Positions 1-7,377 of a stretch of 37,674 bases of DNA are shown piece by piece. The notes under the pieces were generated by a model. That model made no database searches. It saw only the letters and a program-made list of their open reading frames with translations, and was not told the origin of the DNA. Origin of the DNA: an uncultured Clostridia bacterium. Lineage in GTDB: Bacteria > Bacillota > Clostridia > UBA1381. The stretch covers positions 1-37,674 of the forward strand of contig CANQJC010000021.1 in assembly GCA_947624165.1 (NCBI GenBank), in the 5' to 3' direction. A program made the position numbers and the translations under genes. Numbering within the stretch: position 1 is the first letter of the stretch; every line of letters begins with the position of its first letter.

Positions 1-79
1 GCCATTAAAGACCGTTCTCTATTTTTATTGCGAGTGCGAACGTATTTCTTATAAAACCGAGTTCGACACTTCGCGGTCT

Positions 80-432
80 GGTGGAGCTGAGGAGAATCGA
101 ACTCCTGTCCGAAAACAAATCCGTCCAAGCTTCTCCGAGTGCAGGTTATGATGTTGATTCCCGCGCGTACTGCCCCATAACCAAGGCTATACGAGCGGTA
201 GTCCCAAAGGTCATGGAAAAGGACGGGACGATCCTTAACTCACGTTCACCGCTTAAATATGATGCTCCGTTCGGCGGCGCGGTAACGCCGAGGGAACACA
301 CGCCGCAATTAGGCAGCGTAAGCTAATTCGTTATTGTTAGCGTTTATATTTAAGGTTTGAGCCTGTTAAAGCGGTGCTCATCGCTACTCGCTTCTCGGAA
401 TTCATCATCCCCGTCGAAACCATTACAGCCCC
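80..432 (-). ncRNA. ssrA: tmRNA (transfer-messenger RNA)
   Basis: This RNA rescues stalled ribosomes with SmpB and adds a degradation tag to unfinished proteins. On the minus strand the RNA begins GGGGCTGTAATGGTTTCGAC, a standard tmRNA 5' end, and ends with a T-arm containing GTTCGATTC followed by an encoded CCA at 82-80. The 5' and 3' ends form the usual tRNA-like acceptor half. The tag reading frame is at 309-341 (minus) and translates as ANNNELAYAA then a TAA stop; with the charged alanine the tag would be (A)ANNNELAYAA. The length of about 353 nt is normal for a one-piece tmRNA. It has its own promoter and is separated from the upstream oxidoreductase gene by a terminator. Confidence 0.96.
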
Positions 433-453
433 GAGTTGAATAGATACAAAACA

Positions 454-482
454 ATACTATCATAATTTTATCGAAAATTCAA
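454..482 (-). promoter_or_regulatory. Promoter of the tmRNA gene
   Basis: On the minus strand TTGAAT (482-477) is followed after 17 bases by TAGTAT (459-454), about 21 bases before the mature 5' GGGG. The -10 is only 4/6 to consensus, and a short precursor leader would be trimmed, as is usual for tmRNA. Confidence 0.5.
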
Positions 483-515
483 GAGTTTTATACATTATAA
501 ATCAATTTAAACAGT

Positions 516-548
516 AAAAAAGAGCGTATCATTTGATACGCTCTTTTA
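516..548 (-). terminator. Intrinsic terminator of the pyruvate oxidoreductase gene
   Basis: A perfect 11-bp stem, AGAGCGTATCA (521-531) against TGATACGCTCT (534-544), lies directly after the stop codon of the minus-strand gene. Minus-strand transcription then runs into a T-tract. The very short loop would open by a few pairs in RNA. Confidence 0.85.
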
Positions 549-557
549 CTGCTTTGA

Positions 558-3500
558 TTATTCCGCAAGCTTAACGAGATGCGCGTACTTTTCTTCCGCG
601 TTCTTTTTAGCCTTTGCAAACAATTCCTTCGCTCTTTCGGGATTGGAACGTGCAAGCGAGTTGTAACGAACTTCGCCCATGATAAAGTCCTCATAATCCA
701 TCGTCGGAGCCTTGGAATCGAGCTGGAACGGATTCTTGCCCTCAAGAGCAAGTCTCGGGTCGAATCTGAACAAGTGCCAGTATCCTGCCTGAACCGCTTT
801 CTTCTCCTCGGTTTGAGCAATACTCATACCGCCCTTGATTCCGTGGTTGATACACGGAGCATAAGCGATTACGAGCGACGGACCGTGATAGCTTTCCGCT
901 TCTATAAGAGCCTTCAAAAGCTGGTTCTGATCTGCACCCTGGGCAACCTGAGCGACATATACGTAGCCGTAGCTCATTGCGATAGCGGCAAGGTCCTTTT
1001 TCTTGACCTCTTTACCGGCAGCGGCAAACTGAGCGATCGCGCCCGTAGGCGTAGCCTTTGACGACTGACCGCCGGTATTGGAATAAACTTCGGTATCGAA
1101 TACGAGTACGTTTACGTCCTCGCCGGAAGCAAGAACGTGGTCAACGCCGCCGAAACCGATATCGTAAGCCCAGCCGTCGCCGCCGAATATCCAGCATGAC
1201 TTCTTCGACAGATATTCCTTGTCGGCGATGACATTCTTGGCTTCCTCGCTGTTGATGTTCGCGATTGCTTTAAGAAGCTCGTCCGTTGCGACCTTGTTTG
1301 CGTCCGCGTCGTCCTTTGTCTCGATAAATTTATCGATTACGGGTTTAACGTCCGCGTTATCCTCGGCGATCTTCTCAAGTCTCGCAATATTTGCTTTTCT
1401 CAGCGTATCCTGAGCTATAAACATACCGAGACCGTATTCCGCGTTATCCTCAAAGAGCGAGTTTGCCCATGCGGGACCGTGTCCCTCCGAGTTTGCCGTG
1501 TACGGCGTGGAAGGCGAGGAACCGCCCCAAATCGACGAGCAGCCCGTTGCGTTGGCGATATACATTCTGTCTCCGAAAAGCTGTGTAACGAGCTTTGCGT
1601 AAGGTGTTTCGCCGCAGCCGGCGCAGGCTCCCGAGAATTCGAGATAAGGCATTCTAAACTGGCTGCCCTTAACCGTCGATATCTTGAATTTATCAAGGAC
1701 CTCCTGCTTATCCGCAAGATCTACGAGATAATCGTAATTCTTCTGCTCGTCCATGTTCTCGTCGAACGGTTTCATAACGAGAGCGGGATCCTTCTTGCCT
1801 GCGTTGTTCACGGGACATACGTTTGCGCAGCTTCCGCAGCCTGTACAGTCGTAAACCGATACAGCCATTGCATAGTAGTATCCGTCAAGCTGCATAGCGT
1901 TCTGATACTTGATTCCTTCGGGAGCGTTGTCAAGCTCCTCTTTGGTAAGGACTACCGGACGTATACAAGCGTGCGGACATACATATGAACAGTTACCGCA
2001 CTGAATACATGTCTCATTGTTCCAAACGGGAACGTCGATGGCAATACCTCTCTTTTCGAATGCCGACGAGCCGAGGGGAACTTCTCCCGTCTGATAAGCT
2101 TCGAACGTCGAAACGGGGAGCTTCATTCCGCGGAATTGATTTATGGGAACGAGAACGTTGTTAACGTAGTCGATAAGCTTGCCCTCGCCGGAATGTTTGA
2201 TCGAGAGATCTTCGCTTTCCGCGTTCTTCCAGCTTTCGGGAACGTCTACCTTTACGACCTGCTGCGCGCCCGCGTCGATCGCGTCGTGATTCATTTTAAC
2301 GATCGCGTCGCCCTTCTTCGAATAGGAAGCCGTAGCGGCGTCCTTCATATACTTTATTGCGTCCTCTTCGGGAAGGATCTTGGAAAGCTTGAAGAATGCC
2401 GACTGCAATACGGTGTTTATTCTGTTTCCGAGACCGATCTCCTTACCGATTTTAACGCCGTCGATAGTATAGAACTGAATGTTATTGTCAGCAATATACT
2501 TTTTAACCTGACCGGGAAGGTGAGTTTCAAGCTCGTCCGCGTCCCATGAACAGTTCAAAAGGAATACGCCGCCGGGCTTGATGTCGGATACCATGTCATA
2601 CTGTCTGATGTATGAAGCCTTATGGCAGGCGACAAAATCGGCTTTGTTGATAAGATATGTCGATGTGATTTTCGGATTGCCGAAACGCAGGTGCGAACAT
2701 GTAAGACCGCCCGATTTCTTTGAATCGTAGTCGAAGTACGCCTGAACGTTCATATCCGTGTGGTCGCCTATGATCTTGACGGAGTTCTTGTTCGCTCCGA
2801 CCGTACCGTCCGCGCCGAGACCCCAGAACTTACAGCTTGTGATTCCTTCGGGCGTCGTGTCGGGATTTTCGTCGATAGGCAGCGAAAGATGCGTAACATC
2901 GTCCTCGATACCGATCGTAAATCTCTTCTTTTCCGTATTCTTGTAAACCGCGATGATCTGAGCCGGAGTCGTATCCTTTGAGCCGAGACCGTAACGACCC
3001 GTGTAAACGGGAACGTTCTCGAACTTTGTGTCGCGCAGAGCGGCAACAACGTCGAGGTACAAAGGCTCGCCGATCGAACCGGGTTCCTTCGTTCTGTCAA
3101 GAACGCTTATCTTTTTAACGGTCGAAGGAATTGCTTCGGCAAGATGCTTAGCGGAGAAGGGTCTGTAAAGTCTTACCTTTATAAGACCTACTTTTCTGCC
3201 GTTTGCGTTCAGATAATCCACGGTTTCCGAAATCGTGTCGCAAACGCTGCCCATAGCGATGATCACTTCATCGGCGTCGGGCGCGCCGTAATAGTTAAAG
3301 AGCTTGTAGTCGCTGCCGATTTTTTCGTTGACCTTATCCATGTACGATTGAACGATGTCGGGAACGGCTTCATAAGCCTTGTTTGAAGCTTCTTTTGCCT
3401 GGAAGAATACGTCGGGATTCTGCGCCGTACCTCTCTGAGCCGGATGCTCGGGGTTAAGCGACTTGCGTCTGAAGTCGTTCAATGCGTCCCAGTCGAGCAT

Positions 3501-4079
3501 TTCAGCAAGCTCGGCATAATCCCAGCATGCTACCTTCTGATATTCGTGCGACGTTCTGAAACCGTCAAAGAAATGGATAAACGGGATCTTTGCCTTTATT
3601 GTTGACAGATGAGCTACCGCGCCGAGATCCATAGCCTCCTGCGGATTTGTCGAAGCGAGCATAGCAAAGCCCGTCTGACGGCACGCCATAACGTCCTGAT
3701 GATCGCCGAAGATTGAAAGCGCGTGCGAAGCGAGTGCTCTTGCAGATACGTTAAATACGCACGGAAGCTGCTCGCCGGCGATTTTGTACATATTCGGGAT
3801 CATGAGCAAAAGACCCTGTGACGCCGTGTATGTAGTTGTGAGCGCGCCGGCAGTAAGAGAACCGTGAACCGCGCCTGCCGCGCCGGCCTCTGACTGCATC
3901 TCAACAACCTTTACCGTACGTCCGAAAATGTTTTTCTGACCGGCAGCCGACCACTTGTCAGTTACTTCAGCCATGGTTGATGATGGTGTGATAGGATAGA
4001 TAGCAGCGACGTCCGTAAACGCGTATGACGCGTAAGCGGCGGCGTTGTTACCGTCCATGGTTTTCATTTTTCTTGCCAT
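558..4079 (-). CDS. nifJ: Pyruvate:ferredoxin (flavodoxin) oxidoreductase
   Basis: It oxidatively decarboxylates pyruvate to acetyl-CoA and CO2 and passes electrons to ferredoxin, a central step of anaerobic fermentation in the cytoplasm. The 1173-residue protein is full length for the single-chain homodimeric form. The N-terminal pyruvate-binding region starts IYPITPSSTMAE. Two 4Fe-4S motifs follow, CIQCGNCSYVCP from about residue 691 and CTGCGSCANVCP from about 745. The C-terminal thiamine-diphosphate domain carries ACAGCGETPY near 813 and GDGWAYDIGFGG near 963, followed by NTGGQSS. The ATG has a strong GAGGAGG about ten bases upstream. It is monocistronic: its own promoter lies upstream and a strong terminator directly after the stop. 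Confidence 0.97.
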   Translation of the reverse strand: MARKMKTMDGNNAAAYASYAFTDVAAIYPITPSSTMAEVTDKWSAAGQKNIFGRTVKVVEMQSEAGAAGAVHGSLTAGALTTTYTASQGLLLMIPNMYKIAGEQLPCVFNVSARALASHALSIFGDHQDVMACRQTGFAMLASTNPQEAMDLGAVAHLSTIKAKIPFIHFFDGFRTSHEYQKVACWDYAELAEMLDWDALNDFRRKSLNPEHPAQRGTAQNPDVFFQAKEASNKAYEAVPDIVQSYMDKVNEKIGSDYKLFNYYGAPDADEVIIAMGSVCDTISETVDYLNANGRKVGLIKVRLYRPFSAKHLAEAIPSTVKKISVLDRTKEPGSIGEPLYLDVVAALRDTKFENVPVYTGRYGLGSKDTTPAQIIAVYKNTEKKRFTIGIEDDVTHLSLPIDENPDTTPEGITSCKFWGLGADGTVGANKNSVKIIGDHTDMNVQAYFDYDSKKSGGLTCSHLRFGNPKITSTYLINKADFVACHKASYIRQYDMVSDIKPGGVFLLNCSWDADELETHLPGQVKKYIADNNIQFYTIDGVKIGKEIGLGNRINTVLQSAFFKLSKILPEEDAIKYMKDAATASYSKKGDAIVKMNHDAIDAGAQQVVKVDVPESWKNAESEDLSIKHSGEGKLIDYVNNVLVPINQFRGMKLPVSTFEAYQTGEVPLGSSAFEKRGIAIDVPVWNNETCIQCGNCSYVCPHACIRPVVLTKEELDNAPEGIKYQNAMQLDGYYYAMAVSVYDCTGCGSCANVCPVNNAGKKDPALVMKPFDENMDEQKNYDYLVDLADKQEVLDKFKISTVKGSQFRMPYLEFSGACAGCGETPYAKLVTQLFGDRMYIANATGCSSIWGGSSPSTPYTANSEGHGPAWANSLFEDNAEYGLGMFIAQDTLRKANIARLEKIAEDNADVKPVIDKFIETKDDADANKVATDELLKAIANINSEEAKNVIADKEYLSKKSCWIFGGDGWAYDIGFGGVDHVLASGEDVNVLVFDTEVYSNTGGQSSKATPTGAIAQFAAAGKEVKKKDLAAIAMSYGYVYVAQVAQGADQNQLLKALIEAESYHGPSLVIAYAPCINHGIKGGMSIAQTEEKKAVQAGYWHLFRFDPRLALEGKNPFQLDSKAPTMDYEDFIMGEVRYNSLARSNPERAKELFAKAKKNAEEKYAHLVKLAE

Positions 4080-4110
4080 CGGAAAAATTCCTCCTCTTGA
4101 TTTATTTGTC

Positions 4111-4136
4111 TAAGAAGTGTTTTTTATGACTTCTTA
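4111..4136 (-). promoter_or_regulatory. Inverted repeat in the leader of the pyruvate oxidoreductase mRNA
   Basis: TAAGAAGT (4111-4118) and ACTTCTTA (4129-4136) are perfect inverted repeats 10 bases apart, lying between the predicted transcription start and the ribosome binding site. It may be a DNA operator or an mRNA hairpin; no T-tract follows on the transcribed strand, so it is not an ordinary terminator. Confidence 0.4.
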
Positions 4137-4159
4137 CTGTATTTTATATACATATCTAT

Positions 4160-4188
4160 ATAATACCACTTTCACGCCGTAAAATCAA
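4160..4188 (-). promoter_or_regulatory. Sigma-A-type promoter of the pyruvate oxidoreductase gene
   Basis: On the minus strand TTGATT (4188-4183), a 17-base spacer and TATTAT (4165-4160) place a transcription start near 4153. That leaves a leader of about 75 nt that contains a perfect inverted repeat. Confidence 0.6.
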
Positions 4189-4209
4189 GAAATAACAAAA
4201 AAAACTTGC

Positions 4210-4226
4210 ACGATTTTTTTTATCGT
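4210..4226 (-). terminator. Possible weak terminator after the Spo0E-like ORF
   Basis: A 5-bp ACGAT/ATCGT stem around a seven-base A/T loop lies about 30 bases after the minus-strand stop. On the transcribed strand it is followed by a run of eight T a few bases later. The stem is weak, so this is tentative. Confidence 0.25.
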
Positions 4227-4257
4227 CTTTTAATGAAATTGCACAATTGGACGATAT

Positions 4258-4491
4258 TTATATTTTACAGCGAGATTTTTGACGCGTCATGTCGGCTTTG
4301 ATGCTCTTTTCATAATCCAGAAAACGCTCGTAAAGCGCGCAGCAGCGGTTGGAAAGTCTTGTAAGCGACGGAGAGGAAATGTCGCCGCCGCTTCTTATCG
4401 CCCTGTCCATAAGCAGATCGAACCTTCTTTTGGACAGATCGGCGTAAATGCCGAATATAAAAAGATATGTTGATTTAACAAGCAGTTTCAT
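4258..4491 (-). CDS. Small protein, divergent Spo0E-like (tentative)
   Basis: A 77-residue ORF with a clear CGGAGGAATATTT ribosome binding site before its ATG, so it is probably translated. A hydrophobic start (LLVKSTYLFIFGIYADL) is followed by a charged, helical segment: RRFDLLMDRAIRSGGD, then SPSLTRLSNRCCALYERFLDYEK. The second part resembles the layout of Spo0E-type aspartyl-phosphate phosphatases: helix, Gly-containing turn, then a helix starting LS with Leu and Tyr further on. The hallmark SQxLD is absent, because the position of the key Asp holds Cys in LSNRCC. The family assignment is therefore an inference and any phosphatase activity is doubtful. It is transcribed divergently from nrdD. 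Confidence 0.5.
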   Translation of the reverse strand: MKLLVKSTYLFIFGIYADLSKRRFDLLMDRAIRSGGDISSPSLTRLSNRCCALYERFLDYEKSIKADMTRQKSRCKI

Positions 4492-4515
4492 AAATATTCC
4501 TCCGGGACTTTAATT

Positions 4516-4535
4516 AAGATAGTATATATTATCTT
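4516..4535. promoter_or_regulatory. AT-rich near-palindrome before the Spo0E-like ORF
   Basis: AAGATAGTATATATTATCTT is an almost perfect 20-bp palindrome 25 bases upstream of the minus-strand start codon at 4491. It could be an operator or part of that gene's promoter; AT-richness makes chance symmetry possible. Confidence 0.25.
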
Positions 4536-4613
4536 CAAATTTTTATACGTTAGCCATGTAAAATTTGCTTCGGCGAATAAATATTACCTCGGCGTACCCG
4601 CGGGAAACAAAAC

Positions 4614-4652
4614 TGTAACATTGTTGTAAAAAACAGATAACAGCCTTGTAAT
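4614..4652 (+). promoter_or_regulatory. Four-unit 11-bp-phased TGTAAC-like hexamer array upstream of nrdD
   Basis: TGTAAC (4614), TGTAAA (4625), GATAAC (4636) and TGTAAT (4647) begin exactly 11 bases apart, each separated by five bases. The last one touches the -35 at 4652. Three of four fit TGTWAH, and the hexamer-N5-hexamer layout is the published recognition pattern of the WalR/YycF response regulator; PhoP of the same OmpR family also binds 11-bp direct repeats. The identity of the binding protein is an inference. Confidence 0.5.
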
Positions 4653-4680
4653 TGCAAAAACAGATATTGGGTGCTATAAT
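4652..4680 (+). promoter_or_regulatory. Promoter of nrdDG
   Basis: TTGCAA (4652-4657), a 17-base spacer and a perfect TATAAT (4675-4680) give a strong sigma-A-type promoter, with transcription expected near 4687 and a leader of about 70 nt before the nrdD start codon. Confidence 0.8.
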
Positions 4681-4699
4681 AAAAAAACGGATTCAAAAG

Positions 4700-4715
4700 A
4701 CACAAGATATAGTGG
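4700..4715 (+). promoter_or_regulatory. NrdR box
   Basis: ACACAAGATATAGTGG matches 14 of 16 positions of the NrdR consensus ACACWATATATWGTGT, by eye. It lies just downstream of the predicted start of nrdDG transcription, where bound NrdR would block RNA polymerase. NrdR boxes usually occur in pairs. The only partner candidate, around 4659-4674, is poor. Confidence 0.6.
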
Positions 4716-4757
4716 TTTGTATAATATATTTATATTATGAGGGGTGTGAAGGAAAAA

Positions 4758-6875
4758 ATGAAGGTTGTAAAAAAAGATAACACAAAAGAACAATTCAACG
4801 TGCAGAAGGTAGTCGCTGCGGTAAACAAATCCGCGTTCCGCGCGCTCGTAAAGTTTACGGACGACGAACTGGATTTTATATGTAAATTTGTAGAGGACGA
4901 AGCGAAGAAAACGGGCAAGGAGGAAATACAGATTTCCGAAATGCACAACATCGTCGAGGGCGCGCTCGAAAGAGTTAATCCGAAGGTTGCGAAGAGCTAT
5001 CGCGATTACAGAAATTACAAGCAGGATTTTGTTCAGATGCTCGACGAGGTTTACAAAAAAAGCCAGTCCATAATGTACATAGGCGACAAGGAGAATTCAA
5101 ACACGGACAGCGCGCTTGTATCGACCAAGAGAAGTCTTATATTCAATCAGCTCAATAAGGAGCTTTACAAAAAATTCTTCCTCACGACTGAGGAATTGCA
5201 GGCGTGCCGCGACGGCTACATATATATACACGATATGTCGGCTCGCCGCGATACGATGAACTGCTGTCTTTTTGACGTGCAGAACGTCCTTTCGGGCGGT
5301 TTTGAAATGGGAAATCTTTGGTATAACGAGCCGAAGACCCTCGACACCGCTTTCGACGTTATAGGAGACATCGTTCTTTCCGCAGCGTCGCAGCAGTACG
5401 GAGGATTTACGGTCCCGAGCGCGGATTTGATTTTGGAGCCTTACGCGGAAAAATCGTATGAAAAATATATAAATAAGTATACGCAGCTCGGGCTTACGAG
5501 AGAAAAAGCGGAGGAGGTCGCCCTCGCGGACGTAAAGCGTGATTTTGAACAGGGCTTCCAGGGCTGGGAATATAAATTCAATTCCGTTTCTTCGAGCCGC
5601 GGCGACTATCCGTTTATCACCGTGACCATAGGCACGGGTACCGGCAGATTTGCAAAGCTGGCGTCCATATCCATGCTCAACGTCCGCAAGAACGGTCAGG
5701 GTAAGGAAGGACATAAAAAACCCGTACTTTTCCCGAAAATCGTATTTTTGTACGACGAGGAGCTTCACGGAGAAGGTAAACCGCTTGAGGATGTTTTTGA
5801 AGCGGGTATAGAATGTTCGTCGAAAACGATGTACCCCGACTGGCTGAGCCTTACGGGAGAGGGATATGTTCCGTCCATGTACAAAAAATACGGCAAGATA
5901 ATTTCGCCGATGGGCTGCCGCGCGTTTTTGTCGCCCTGGTACGAGCGCGGAGGTATAGAGCCTGCGGACGAAAACGATACGCCCGTATTCGTCGGAAGAT
6001 TTAATATAGGCGCGGTATCACTTCACCTTCCTATGATACTCGCGAAATCCCAGCAGGAGAACAAGCCGTTCTTTGAAGTCCTCGACTATTATTTAAATCT
6101 GATACGCCAGCTTCATTTAAGAACGTATGATTACTTGGGTGAAATGCGCGCCTCGACGAATCCTCTCGCGTACTGCGAAGGCGGATTTTACGGAGGTCAT
6201 CTCGGCATACACGACAAAATCAAGCCGCTTTTAAAAAGCGCGACCGCGTCCTTCGGTATCACCGCTCTTAACGAGCTTCAGCAGCTGTACAACAAGCACT
6301 CGCTCGTTGAGGACGGAGAATTTGCAATAAAGACGCTCGAACATATAAACGATGAAATTACGCGCTTCAAGAAGGAGGACGGCAAGCTTTACGCCATATA
6401 CGGCACTCCCGCGGAGTCGCTGTGCGGACTTCAGGTAACGCAGTTCCGTAAAAAGTACGGCGTGATAGAAAACGTGTCGGACAGAGAATACGTTTCGAAC
6501 AGTTTCCACTGTCACGTGACCGAGGATATCACGCCGATAGAAAAACAGGATCTCGAAAAACGCTTCTGGGAGCTTTCCAACGGCGGCAAGATACAGTACG
6601 TGAAATATCCGATAAGCTATAACAAGGACGCCATACGCACTCTTGTGCGCCGCGCTATGTATATGGGCTTCTACGAGGGCGTAAACCTCTCTCTTTCGTA
6701 CTGCGACGACTGCGGTTATGAGGAGCTTGACATGGATGTATGCCCGAAATGCGGAAGCAGAAATCTCACAAAGATAGACAGAATGAACGGTTATTTGTCA
6801 TACTCGCGTGTCAAGGGCGACACAAGGCTTAACGCCGCGAAGATGGCGGAAATCGCGGAAAGGAAAAGTATGTAA
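4758..6875 (+). CDS. nrdD: Anaerobic (class III) ribonucleoside-triphosphate reductase
   Basis: It makes deoxynucleoside triphosphates from ribonucleoside triphosphates under anoxia, using a glycyl radical installed by NrdG. The start at 4758 (MKVVKKDN) is chosen because GAAGG lies upstream at normal spacing, whereas the ATG at 4737 has no ribosome binding site. The 705 residues show an N-terminal ATP-cone-like regulatory region (about 1-90) and the catalytic barrel with MGCR (Cys387). A C-terminal zinc site is formed by Cys649, Cys652, Cys662 and Cys665. The radical motif RMNGYL has its glycine at 678. The gene overlaps nrdG by one base (TAATG), so translation is likely coupled. Confidence 0.96.
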   Translation: MKVVKKDNTKEQFNVQKVVAAVNKSAFRALVKFTDDELDFICKFVEDEAKKTGKEEIQISEMHNIVEGALERVNPKVAKSYRDYRNYKQDFVQMLDEVYKKSQSIMYIGDKENSNTDSALVSTKRSLIFNQLNKELYKKFFLTTEELQACRDGYIYIHDMSARRDTMNCCLFDVQNVLSGGFEMGNLWYNEPKTLDTAFDVIGDIVLSAASQQYGGFTVPSADLILEPYAEKSYEKYINKYTQLGLTREKAEEVALADVKRDFEQGFQGWEYKFNSVSSSRGDYPFITVTIGTGTGRFAKLASISMLNVRKNGQGKEGHKKPVLFPKIVFLYDEELHGEGKPLEDVFEAGIECSSKTMYPDWLSLTGEGYVPSMYKKYGKIISPMGCRAFLSPWYERGGIEPADENDTPVFVGRFNIGAVSLHLPMILAKSQQENKPFFEVLDYYLNLIRQLHLRTYDYLGEMRASTNPLAYCEGGFYGGHLGIHDKIKPLLKSATASFGITALNELQQLYNKHSLVEDGEFAIKTLEHINDEITRFKKEDGKLYAIYGTPAESLCGLQVTQFRKKYGVIENVSDREYVSNSFHCHVTEDITPIEKQDLEKRFWELSNGGKIQYVKYPISYNKDAIRTLVRRAMYMGFYEGVNLSLSYCDDCGYEELDMDVCPKCGSRNLTKIDRMNGYLSYSRVKGDTRLNAAKMAEIAERKSM

Positions 6876-7366
6876 TGCGCTATCACAATATAACCAAGGA
6901 CGATATGCTTAACGGCGACGGTCTCAGAGTTGTACTGTGGGTCGCCGGCTGTGAACATAAATGTCCGGGCTGCCATAATCCGGTAACCTGGGACATAGAA
7001 GGCGGTCTTGAGTTTGACGACGCAGCCAAGAAAGAGATTTTTGACGAGCTTGGGAAAAATTATATATCCGGCATAACGATTTCCGGCGGCGATCCGCTGC
7101 ACACGCGCAGCCGCGCCGATACGGGCGCGCTTGTCGAGGAGATCGCAAGGACCTTCCCGAACAAAACCATATGGCTGTACACCGGCTACGAATGGCAGGA
7201 GATTAAGGATTTGCCGTTTATGAAATACGTAGACGTGCTTGTGGACGGTGAATTTGTTGAAAAATTTAAAGACAACACAATACCGTGGCGCGGCAGCTCG
7301 AATCAAAAGGTAATAGACGTGAAAAAGAGCCTTGAGATCGGCAAAACGGTACTTTCGGTAAAATAA
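6875..7366 (+). CDS. nrdG: Anaerobic ribonucleotide reductase activating protein (radical SAM)
   Basis: It uses S-adenosylmethionine and a 4Fe-4S cluster to generate the glycyl radical on NrdD. The 163-residue protein has the cluster motif Cys26-x3-Cys30-x2-Cys33 in WVAGCEHKCPGCHNP, then ISGGDPL, typical of radical SAM activases. Its start codon overlaps the nrdD stop, and it is immediately followed by the dUTPase-like gene, so the three genes form one deoxynucleotide-supply unit. Confidence 0.95.
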   Translation: MRYHNITKDDMLNGDGLRVVLWVAGCEHKCPGCHNPVTWDIEGGLEFDDAAKKEIFDELGKNYISGITISGGDPLHTRSRADTGALVEEIARTFPNKTIWLYTGYEWQEIKDLPFMKYVDVLVDGEFVEKFKDNTIPWRGSSNQKVIDVKKSLEIGKTVLSVK

Positions 7367-7377
7367 GGAGAAAATGT

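Noticed and set aside
1-79. Possible tmRNA terminator
   Set aside because: Imperfect complementary segments (GTGTCGAAC with GTTCGCAC on the minus strand, GACCG with CGGTC) exist, but the stem has a bulge and long internal loop and no proper T-tract; too weak to call, and the region is cut by the window edge.
81-326. An 81-codon plus-strand open frame
   Set aside because: It lies inside the tmRNA gene on the opposite strand and is explained by that RNA.
4085-4190. Rex (NADH-sensor) operator at the pyruvate oxidoreductase promoter
   Set aside because: No TTGTTAA-N4-TTAACAA-like sequence is present.
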